DNA of 64,000 nucleotides from Siderastrea radians (Eukaryota > Cnidaria > Anthozoa > Scleractinia > Rhizangiidae): NCBI GenBank assembly GCA_964017195.1, contig OZ024897.1, positions 7,453,951 through 7,517,950 on the forward strand, written 5' to 3'. The notes under the pieces are model-generated. The model was not told the origin of the DNA. It ran no database searches and saw only the letters and a list, made by a program, of their open reading frames with translations. The position numbers were made by a program, and so were the translations under genes. Numbering within the stretch: position 1 is the first letter of the stretch; every line of letters starts with the position of its first letter. Shown in pieces: positions 54,104 through 64,000 of this stretch.

Positions 54104-56025
54104 ATGACATCCGTTGAAAGCCCGGAAGGTCAGTGCCCTCCACGTGCCGGTTTCCCTCTCGGTTGCACTGGTTCCATGCTTCAGGGTCAAGATTTCGACT
54201 TTGGTAAGTTCATTTTTTTTTGTTGTTTTTGTTTTTTGTTTTGCCTGTCATATCTGCGTCGTGTCTGTTTTACTAAGCTCCCTTCATCCCGCTTCCTATG
54301 CGTTTTATTCTTCAATTGACGTAATGGAAATTGTAACAAAGCTTGGCTTCCTTGAGTTACATTACAGTGGTCCGTCAGCCAGACCTCAAGCATGCTCAGA
54401 GTCACATGCATGTGGTTCATCTAAAGACTTATACCGCGGCCTTTTTGTCGTCTCTTCCACCAGATCGTCACGTTGACTCGCTCATCTCATACACTCGACC
54501 TTCGAATTTCTACGAGGATATCCACGGCTCTGCGCTCTCCAGCCAAACTGTTCACTCGAGTTATTCTCAAATACACACCATGGCGTTTGGTTTCTCGTCT
54601 TTTCTTCCTCACGGACAGCTCCGTGCAGATGGAATTGATGTGGAACTCGAGAATAAAGATCTCTGGGATAAGTTCCACGAGATAGGGACAGAAATGATCA
54701 TTACTAAAACGGGACGGTAAGGGATCAACTTTTACAAGTAGCTTCTAACTGAATTTACAAAGCCCCGTACGATGATATTTCCGATACGACGCAAAACATT
54801 TCGAGGGATTAAAACGGTGGAGAAAGATTCAGATTTCTTGTAATCACTACAGTAATCATTTCGTTAACGTTTTTACCAAGTTTTATCTCTTAGAGACAAA
54901 CACTGAATCATGTTAGTTGTGGACGAAACCCTAAAGTATAATATTCAAAGGAAGACTGCTGAGCAGTACTTTTATGTCATGTTAATTGTGTGTATCTTAG
55001 GCAGACGTTTTGGAAAATGAGACGAATTTCTTCTCCTCAGTCTTTAGGGTTGAAGAGTTAACACTCATTTCCCTTTAAATTGTTTCTTGTAGCGTCCAGG
55101 CAGTTCGAATCGGTGATACGAGGTGGATACAAACAAACAATTATACTTGTAAACTTTGACAGTGCTGTCGTAAAGTACATGAATGATAAGAGTTCATGTT
55201 TCAACAGCCATCATTTAACCGCTCTCGATTTACGTAGCTGTCAACCTCTCCAAAAGCGTTCTAACAAAGTGTTTATGTCCATACTTTACGTATTAGCGAG
55301 GCGCCTTCCCTTAATATTTTGGGACCCTTTTCGAAGGTAGTTCACAGTTTATAAACATATATGTTTCGATTTGCGCCATGCTATAAATAAAGAAACCCCA
55401 CTGAAGAAAACGTTTCATCATTTCCAAAGCGAATGAGTCGGTGATAACCCTAACGACAGTATGGTAGACGTAATTTTGCCGAGTTACTCAGTCTTCATTT
55501 GATTTCAACATCTGGCTCTAAAATCCACCCACTGCGATACTCCTTTATTCCGTGCGTCCTACCTAAATGCACGCCCGCAAAATCGAAGACGAAATCATCG
55601 CCTAATAACCAACAAAACAAAACCACCACGAAACAGAAACCGTTTGCGTTACATCGATCTTTGAATGCTAGAGCTCTAATATCGATTTCGTTTACAGTGT
55701 ACTCCATTTTTAGATAGATTTCTCAGCAAAATTTTCTTTTCGTTTTTGCGTCAACAGGCGTATGTTTCCCGTGATCAGAGTCAATATAAGCGGCTTAAAC
55801 CCCAAGGACGAGTACGTCTTGGTCTTGGACATTATTCCTGCAGATGACAACAGATACAAGTTTCACAATTCTGAATGGTCTGTGACGGGCAAGGCAGAGC
55901 CCTTGATGCCAACAAGAATCTTTATTCATCCAGATTCGCCGGGAACTGGCTCGCAGTGGATGAGACAAGTTGTTTCGTTTCAGAAGATGAAACTGACGAA
56001 CAATCACATGGATCAGAATGGACAC
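54104..56025 (+). CDS. T-box transcription factor, first three coding exons (Tbx4/5-like, 3' part missing)
   Basis: Exons 54,104-54,203, 54,368-54,716 and 55,758-56,025 have GT/AG borders and continuous phase (1, 2, 0), giving 239 codons. The T-box DNA-binding domain starts at about residue 124 (VELENKDLW) and continues with [49 protein letters not shown] and KLTNNH, ending at D-Q-N-G-H. Those residues match T-box proteins generally; WSVTGKAEP with VSFQK and KLTNNH is closest to the Tbx4/5 group as I know it. The last third of the domain and the C-terminus are expected on later exons, none of which is visible to 64,000. The ATG is the first Met of a frame open from 54,038. Nuclear, sequence-specific developmental regulator. 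Confidence 0.85.
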
Positions 56026-59000
56026 GTAAGTTTAGTCAAGTTTTACTGACAATTTCCCCGTCTGTCTTCCTCTCTTCTTATTCTTCGTCTCCCTTCTCTC
56101 ATCTGGATATGTCAGCACCCCAAATGAAATGAAAACAGAATGCTAGCTTCATAGAAAAGTACAATGAATGGATTTCTTTTAAATGGTCACACTTCAGAAT
56201 TTAATCCACAGACTTTAATTTTAGACCACCTTCTACAACATAATAAACAATAACTTAAGAAAAGGCTGCTTGGTAGTTTCTTATGAATTGGCAAAACTAA
56301 AGATTTCCTCCACGGACTCAAAATTTAGGAGCAATTCATGGTTCACCTGACTGTTCTCAGTAGGGTAGTTTTGAGAGTCTAAGCTTTTAAATCAAGGGTA
56401 AAAAGACGGCATTGATAAATTTTCTCCCTCCCAAATTTGCCTTCAATCTCGATGAGTTTAAAAGGAGTTTAAAGTTTTCTTTCGAAGAACGCGGAGTCTA
56501 GGGTTAAAAGGGTTTAAGGACGGTGTATATGACAAATTTAATGTGTTCCCCTGCCAATTTATCTTGGTCTAAGAGTGTGGAATCTTAATAAAACAGTTTC
56601 TTAGAATGGTTTAGTGTCAATGTTCTTCGAGTCTTCAGATTTTAAAATGCGGTCTTGGGAACACGGTGAAAAAGTTTTCGTTTGTATCGATGAGTCTAAA
56701 TTTGTAAGTGAAGCGCCGTAAAAAGGGTGCTGTACTCCTTTAACTTCGTTTTGGTTTAGAGCTTCAAGGTTTCAAAGGGCATGCTGATTTGGGTGCTTGT
56801 GTTAAAATATTTGTTTTCAACGTTTTAAGAACGATTCTCGAATTATAAGTAAAGCATGTTTTTCCCAAATTTATTCTGGGTTTCAGAGCCATGAAAGACC
56901 CATGAAAAAAAAGAGGCATTGGAAGCAAAAGAAAGAACGTTTACCTCTTCTCTCAAATTTGCCTTGGTTTTCAGAGACTCAATTTTTCTAAGAAGGAGTC
57001 AAAATTTTCAATTGGATGTAGATTTTTTTGTCAAGCGCTAAAAGTTTTACCCGAAATTGCCTTATACGGTTTTTCAAAGCTTGAGGGAATTTTAGAAATC
57101 AAATTGAAATTTTCTTTACGTGAGGCTTATCTCTCCTCGGCCCCAATATTTTATCTAGGTTTTTCAGTCCCCAGGTAGGGTTTACCCCTTTCCACTCCTA
57201 GCTCAAAGTTCAAGCTAAACCACATTCTTGTAAGATTTCAAACATAAAAAAAATACAACAGAAAAGAACTCCTCAGCTTCCATTTGAATGCCACACTGAA
57301 GAATCGTAAACACTGGGACTTAAGAGCTAATGTAGGCTGAAATAAGGCTTCAAAATGTAACTGCTTACTTGGGTAAGTTTCGGTTGGTGCCAAATCGTAG
57401 AGCGTTATTCCCGGTTTATAACAGTTAACATAAAACACCCCTTTTAAATCTTGGGTGTACATGTTTTTGCATACAGTAAAAAGCATTGGCCCAAGTAAGA
57501 CAAGTAAAAGTTCACATAAAAAGCGACATTATAGGAAACTACTGCTCAATAACTTTCATTTGACTGTCCACATTTAACGATTTCATACAGAGAATCAAAA
57601 GTTAGAGGCACCTTATACGGCATAACAAACAATACCACAGGAAAGTACTGCTCAATAGCTTTCATTTCAATGGGTCACACTTTAGGATTTCCTCCACAGA
57701 CTGGCTCACAAGCTAGAATTACCTTGTACAGCATAAGAAACATCACTTCGGGAATTTACTATTCGATAGCTTTTATTTAAACGGTCACACGTTAGGATTT
57801 CATACACAGACTCAAAATTAACCTTTTTTTCGTGGTATGGTTTAGATCTCGGATTGAAGAAGGAAATGGCGTATTTTTAAGATCTAGATCTCTGTGATGT
57901 AGAATACTCTCTTTTTTATTAACCTTACCAATTTTCCTAACGACCTATAGAATGATGTTATTTCTTCTGTGCAAATAGCCTCTTAATATTTGTAATTTTC
58001 TCTTTCCGATAAGAGTATATCGCGTTACTTTCAACAACATAGGACAACAAAATTTTTTGAGAAAGAAAGAGTGTGAAAGCCAGCAGTAAAGAAGGGTGCA
58101 GCACTTTTCACTGATTTGAGGGAAATGAGTTTCCATTTGAGATAAAAGAAAGTTCAAGATGCCGGTATTTGAGATCGCTGAGATCTTGTACAGCATTTTC
58201 TGTCTTCCAGTTTTATACTGTTTTTTTTTCTATTTCAAGAGATAACAAGAATAAGATATATGAACAGAGAATGTCGTTCTGTTGTGAAAATTCGTAAAAT
58301 TTGCGTCTCAAATGAAATGAGTATAGAAGGACCATGAACAAAAGCAACTTCTACTTGAAACCAGGCATGAATTCAAAGAAATGTGCTGTCATTTTGCCGG
58401 ATAAACTAAATTTGTTTAAATTTTGTTTACTCCTATATAGAGTTTGGCAGTGAAGGGAAGATACATTAGCAGACGAAGGTGTTGCGAAGCTATTTGACAT
58501 TTTATTCTAAAAAAGGGGGTGTTGGTAGCCGTAAAATAACGAATGGACATATAAGCATTCATGAAGACTTAACATTTCATGACAAGGTCATTTTGAATTT
58601 CACCGCATGTTTTGGTTTGAACACAAAAAGTTCATTTTTTGCCCCCCAAAATGAGGTATTTGTTTGGACAACTCTATTGAGGCAGAGGCTATTGAAATGC
58701 CTAGAATACGAACAAAATACTTAATTGCCTTTGTTGAAAAACCAAAGAACCTTGCACAATATATTTCTTGTTCCAAACAACGGTTTAAAAGCTCTGTGAG
58801 TTACATAAAGAGTTCATTAGCATTGCCTTCTTTGTAAGCGCCAAATTAAAAGTTGTCGGGTCGACACGACATCAGGTTGAAAACATGGCAAGAACATACG
58901 GCGAAATGATTCCTTTAGGTTTTCTTTTCTTATCTTGAAAACGATGCAAACAACTCGACAATGGTCAGAGCGGCGAAGATATTAACAAGTGATTTGGGGG

Positions 59001-61105
59001 CCGTTTTACTCCGCCCATCGTAAGTGATTGTGAAAGCTTTTAACTTCGAAATGAAAATCAACACTTAGGAAACACAATAGCTGAAAGAATGGGGACAGAT
59101 TATGATTGGCGCACGAGATAAGGCGATCAGCGGGTTTTAAAACGTTTAAAACTAATGGCAAACTGTGGATAATCGTGATGAATCGCAGCAAAACTGAGCT
59201 TGGGTTATTTCATTTTGTAATTAGTGGAAAAATGAGTTCAACAGTGGTGAAGGGCGACTTAACGAAAAACTGAAATACTAGCAAGAAGTTTGATTTTTGC
59301 TCTTTTATGACAGAAACCTCTTATTATTGAAAATATACCCTGCCCCTCTCTTGTTGTGAAGAAACATTATATGTCTGTTTTCTCGATCTGTGTAGTCGGA
59401 ATTTTCTGGCAAACGGTATGGCTTACTCATAGGATGGTATGCTCTTTCCGGAGCTTTTAGAAAAAAAAACTTAAGGTCAGGACTTAAGCACTGAAATCGA
59501 CGGAAATGGTGGTATTCGATATTCAATTTCTCTTAGTGTAACCATTCAGTTGAAGCTCAGTTGAGCATGACTTTCCAGCGGTGATGTCTTTTATTTTGGT
59601 AGTTTGGAAAGGTGCTCCCATGAGCGAAACTAGTAACAGTTTTTGGACAATAACATTTACCACTTAAAATTCTTCGATAACTCGAAATATAAAAGAAAAA
59701 GGCTAAGACCTAATGTTGAGAAGTGGGAGCTGATTAAAAATATAACAATTTGAAAACTGTAAATGAAAATTTGCCAACTGTAAACACCCAGTGAAGCATT
59801 TTACGACGAAAATTAATTGTCGTCTCTAAAGTTCATTCACTTTTATCATCAAATTAAACAAAACGTAACTAATGAATGTTCCTTTAAGGAATTACCCCTC
59901 AAAGCAAATTTGTGCTTCTTCGTCTCCTAATTATCACGTTGGTTATTCCAGCTGGTAAAATCTAATTGAACTCAATAACTTTGAAGATTTATAATGTCCT
60001 CTGGTCTTTGTTCTTATATGTATTTCCCACATGGATAACTGCAAGACTTCTCGCTAAGTTTAATAAGAATTTGAGGGACGATAAGTTAACAGCCGGCCGC
60101 CTTTCTCTGTTGATATAAAGAGTGGCTTCATTCATTTTCCCGACTCAAACCCTCTTCCTATCATGGGCTCTTCCTTTTATTTCTGCTACTGAAATTCTGA
60201 GGTTTAACTATTAAATTAAGAGCTGTTTATTACGCTGTACAAGGTGGTTCTAACTCATGAATATGTGAATGACCATTCAAATGAAAGCTATTGAGCAGTA
60301 CCTTCCTAAGTATTGTGGATTTCAACTTTGACTCTACTGACGAAATACTTGAAGGGGCTATTTTGCGTGATTTTGCTGTGTTAAGTCGAACCAGTGCTGA
60401 AATTAAGACAATGGAACTTTGCTTGAACGCAACAAGCTTCTCGAACGCTAAGACCAAGGAATCGAGTGAATTCTTGAATCCACTCGAATTCGAGTGAATT
60501 GTTGATTTTTTTCAAGTTCCAATCAGTTTCCATACTGGCCACACTTATCAATAGTTTCAGTGCAGCCAGAACAGCGCATTTACTCTTTAACAAGCCTGCA
60601 CCATAATTTTTAGGATTCGTTTGATGGGAATATGCCTTTTGGCTTTTTAAAGGTTCACTAGAACTATCTGATGTAGTCCCTTTAAGTGTGTGACCTACCA
60701 AATTAGACTACTGAGCAGTGTGATTTTTTCTGGTGAGGTAAATACTGTGATGTACTCAGGGCTCTCACTTTCGAGTCTGAGGATGATGCTTCTAAATATG
60801 ACCCAGATGAGAGGTGTCAACGAGTTAGTACTTTCCTATAGTGCTGTTTATTACGCGTTCACGAGCAGTTCTAACTGGAATTCTTCCGAGGTATTACATA
60901 GTCAACAACTAACCGGTGGAGTGCGGTGGCACGCACGGTCGGAGCTCACTATATGTCGCCCATACATCTCGCTTTGGGGCATTGGTTGCATGCACGTTTC
61001 TTTTCCAGATTGTTTCAAATTTTCAAAGTTATATATTTTCACGTACTTTTGACGTCTTTCTCTTGCCTCCACTTTCCTTTCTACTCATAATATCACAATG
61101 CAAAT
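56026..61105. other. Third intron of the T-box gene (or sequence past a truncation)
   Basis: No exon with the next expected T-box residues (I-I-L-N-S-M-H-K-Y type) was found on the + strand. 106-bp repeat relics lie at about 56,170-56,330 and 57,540-57,830 in direct orientation and at about 60,225-60,320 and 60,700-60,880 inverted. Other frames up to 106 codons (60,381-60,701, minus) have no domain. Confidence 0.5.
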
Positions 61106-63330
61106 ATGGCTAATTATAATTTTCACTTAATGTGTTTGAATGCTCGAGGGATTCGCGACTTTTGCAAACATGAAATAATATTCACATGGAGTAATAAACA
61201 AAAAGGTGATAGAGCCTTTTTACAAGAAACCTATACTAGTCGTGAAATTGAAAATGAATGGAAGTTTCAGTGGCGTGACAAAATGCTATTTGCTCATGGT
61301 ACAAACCTTAGCCGAGGTGTCCTCATCTTATTCAGCTCCGAGCTCCAGGTCAATATTAAAAACGTGTAGGAAGATACCGAAGGACGGTTTATCTTTGTTG
61401 AGGCAGTAATTCAAGATTAACCTGTTCTTTTGGTGCTTACACGTACCAACGATAAGCTGCCAACAGGTTTCCCTTTTTTTTAAAAGAATTTTATCTGCTC
61501 TGAATGATAGGGATATTGACCCTTCCTATCGGATAATACTTGGCGTTCTAAATATACTGACTGGCTGTTGGAATTCAGAGATGTTAACGACAAAACGGTC
61601 TTGTAGGACTTGATTGAAGTATATAATAAGACAAATCACGATCAAATTATATCAAAGTTAGAGCGTAGAACCCGTCTGGCTGAAGCTGAGAAGAAAATTG
61701 TTCAATGCGAAGAAATATGTAGTGTTGATCCTTCTGAGAAAATATGAATACGAGCTTCTACTCGGCAGACCCCGGTAGACTTCGTGTAACAGTGGTCGTG
61801 ATCATCTTCGAACTTAAGTTTATTTTAAAATTAGTCTTCGTTTTTCTTCATTCTTTGTTTCTTTGTAAATTCCGAATTCGCAATTCCGGATTCCGGATTC
61901 CAGATTCCGAATTCCATTATTCCTGCTTTTCCAACTTACCTGTTGATGCTAAGACAGCCTCGTAAGCCCTTGCTTCGCGGTTGGAGAAAGTTTTGTCAGC
62001 GATCATACACAAAGACCAGAGTGCTTATGTAAAAGGCAAAACGATATTTGATGCAGTCCGTACAATCGACGATATTATGAAGTACATTGAAATAAAGCAG
62101 CTATCTGGTCTTATGATCGCGTTTGATTTCTAAAAGGCTTTTGATTCAGTGGTCCTTTCTTGTTAAAAGCCGTCAAGTCTTTTTATTTTGGTGCATTGTT
62201 TAGTAAATGGGTTACTGTCCTTTATTCCAATATATCTAGCTATGTTTTGAATAATGGTTACGCAACTAAAATTTTTGAAGTATGCAGAGGTGTTAGGCAG
62301 GGTGACTCCCTCTCTGCTTATTTATTTTTAATCGCTTTAGGGTTGTTTCTTATTAGTATCCGATGTGATAAAAAAAATAAAAGGAATTATAATTGACAAC
62401 AAAGAAACTAAATTAACGGCTTTCGTCGATGTTCTGACCACTTTTTTACATGACAGTACCTCTTTTCAACACCTTTCAGTAACGCTGAATAGATTTGGCA
62501 CTTTCTCTGGTTTAAAACTAAAGGTAGCGAAAACATAAGCTTTGTGGCTTGGAAGGACTTACACGGATAGCAATCTCCCGAATGTCAACATTGAGAATGT
62601 TAATAAACCTATTTAGCTCCTAGGTGTTTATTTCAGCTATGATTGGTGCAAAAGACGGCAACTCAATTTTGTCGCTGTAATTCCGATTCGTCATCCAAAA
62701 TTCTAATAGAATGGCAACGGAGAAATCTACTCTTTTGGGAAAGATCCAAATTGTGAAAACTTTTGCCATACCTAAATTTATGTTTCGTGCTTCTGTCACA
62801 TGCCTAACTAAAGGTATAATTAAACAAGCAAATTCCATTACCCATAACTTTAGTTGGACAGGAAAAGTTAAATTAAACGCCTTGCTCTTTTAAGTGACTA
62901 CAAAAATGGCGGATTGAGATTGTCTAATATTCAAACACTGATTGAAACACAACGTATTATGTAACTTAAAAAGTACTCCGAAGATTATACTAGTCCATGG
63001 GAAAATATTCTTTCCCAGTTTTTGAAAGATTACGGTGGTAAATCTCTCTTAAATTGCAATTTAGTTGTGCTGATTTGCCGAAAACTCTTTCGAATTTTTA
63101 TTTAGAATCTCTCACGCTTTATTTAAAATTATCTGGTGAGCCTATTGTGGCATGCGAGGACGTATTATGGAACAACCAATTCCTTTGTATTGGTGGGAAA
63201 CCCCCTTTCTGCAGCAAGCTTTATTCTAAAGGTATAATATTCCTTGCTGATATTTTAACAAATGAAGGATATAAATCTTGGCTCTTTTTCAAAGATGTAG
63301 GACTTAATGCTAATGAACGAACAGCCAATT
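61106..63330 (+). pseudogene. Decayed L1-like LINE (endonuclease and reverse transcriptase relics)
   Basis: 61,106-61,366 encodes an APE-type endonuclease start (LNARGIRDF, FLQETYTS, HGTNLSRGV) and is closed by TAG. From about 61,980 reverse transcriptase pieces follow in changing frames: KDQSAYVKG, then AFDSV near 62,140 and VRQGDSLSAYLF near 62,300. The catalytic F-A-D-D box is F-V-D-V at about 62,422-62,433, so the active site is lost. A C-terminal part (LPKTLSNFYLESL, GKPPFCSKL) is open at 63,054-63,300. Many stops and frameshifts. A non-LINE insertion with ATTCCGG words lies at about 61,740-61,925. Confidence 0.8.
61862..61918. repeat. ATTCCGGATTCC microsatellite inside the LINE relic
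   Basis: About seven imperfect copies of a 7-8 bp word (ATTCCGR) in a row, within a segment that interrupts the LINE coding sequence. Confidence 0.6.
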
Positions 63331-63462
63331 GCCAGAAAAAACAACAGTCTAGCAGCAGTGAACTTTGCATGGACCACCGTAACAAAATAAAAGTACCGGA
63401 TCCTGTAGTAAAGGATCTAACCAGCAAAAAATAAAGGACCAAGTACGATAAAAAAGCAATGC

Positions 63463-63613
63463 TGATTCAACGGTAGGAAAACTGTATATTTACCAATATT
63501 TCAAAAGGCACAGCCTTTCTTCTTCAGGGTCTTACAGTCTGTAAGACCCTGAAGAAGAAAGGCTGTGCCTTTTGAAATATTGGTAAATATACAGTTTCCC
63601 TACCGTTGAATCA
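63463..63613. repeat. Near-perfect palindrome with 75-bp arms
   Basis: Arms 63,463-63,537 and 63,539-63,613 are inverted copies with a single mismatch around a central T. The outer word is TGATTCAACGGTAGG. Each arm contains CTGAAGAAGAAAGGC-TGT-GCCTTTTGAAA on one strand, a shape that resembles the core of hammerhead ribozymes carried by some Penelope-like elements. It may be a fold-back transposon or a joined pair of element ends. Confidence 0.85.
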
Positions 63614-64000
63614 GTCTAGCAGCCCACGTGCAATCATTCATATTGCTGGAAAGTTGTGTAGTATGTATTTTCGTGTGTCTCGTCGGTTAAAGTTTATGTG
63701 TGTAAGTAGTGTAGTTAAGTATTTTAGCAGTGCAGCAAGTAATTTCTGTACGTAATGTAGTAAAGGATGATCTAGCGCTGTTTCCCAGTGGTTCAACAGC
63801 GCTTTACAGATGTTTAAAAATTACTGTTAAAAACTGTCCAAATAAAAAAACAAAACAAAAAAATCAAAAAAAAAAAAAAACCCAAACCAAAAAAAACAAA
63901 AAAGAAAGAAACTGTACTTATTATAAAAGATTAACAAAACGAGAAAATCAGCTTCCTTAGTAAGCATTTATAAAAAGGTGTTTTTAATGTAATGTACTTT
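63614..64000. other. Non-coding tail with A-rich tract
   Basis: 63,838-63,905 is an A-rich run with C interruptions, possibly the poly(A) end of a retroposed sequence. No gene is seen up to the window end. Confidence 0.4.

Noticed and set aside
55499..55717. Extra T-box exon in the intron between 54,716 and 55,758
   Set aside because: The exon phases on either side join correctly across the T-box domain without it, and the frame has no T-box residues.

Overview
The window looks like nuclear DNA of an anthozoan cnidarian, most likely a stony coral. The genes are split by introns with GT/AG borders, most of the sequence is AT-rich and non-coding, miniature transposons and relics of tRNA-derived SINEs are frequent, and the middle holds a family of small secreted cysteine-rich peptides that resembles the coral SCRiP type. 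The species call is inference. There are no bacterial operons and no CRISPR array.

Layout. 2-334 is the last exon of an upstream gene with a Tyr/Pro/Ser/His-rich C-terminus, possibly a transcription factor. About 335-7,690 is gene-poor and carries a 106-bp repeat array. From about 7,690 to 47,000 lies a segmentally duplicated cluster of two related peptide-gene types, called A and B here. The order is B1 (9,449-11,378), A1 pseudo (14,411-14,475), B2 pseudo (16,426-16,568), A2 (19,713-21,667), B3 (25,182-26,894), A3 (36,637-39,212) and A4 (43,148-45,430). Deletion scars near 18,040-18,170 and at 41,070/41,071 suggest the array was once a regular series of B-A dimers, (BA)5. Between B3 and A3 sits one compound Penelope-like retroelement insertion (28,265-35,686). 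It consists of four mutually inverted copies, two with intact 805-codon ORFs, and is flanked by a perfect 12-bp target-site duplication. 47,000-53,800 holds E-box-containing repeats, a tRNA-derived SINE and a 1.17-kb non-autonomous DNA transposon. 54,104-56,025 holds the first three coding exons of a T-box transcription factor, most like Tbx4/5, whose remaining exons are not seen. Its last visible intron contains a decayed L1-like LINE (61,106 to about 63,330) and a 75-bp-arm palindrome.

How the parts work together. A and B genes each begin with a signal-peptide exon and end with an exon carrying the same ten-cysteine framework, so both should yield secreted disulfide-rich peptides. A genes add a short, very variable propeptide exon. 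B genes carry a different middle exon that ends in its own stop codon, and their exon 1 ends in two overlapping splice donors 4 nt apart. The donor chosen sets the reading frame: in B3 one donor fits the middle exon and the other fits the ten-Cys exon. This possible two-product secreted-peptide locus is the most interesting item in the window.
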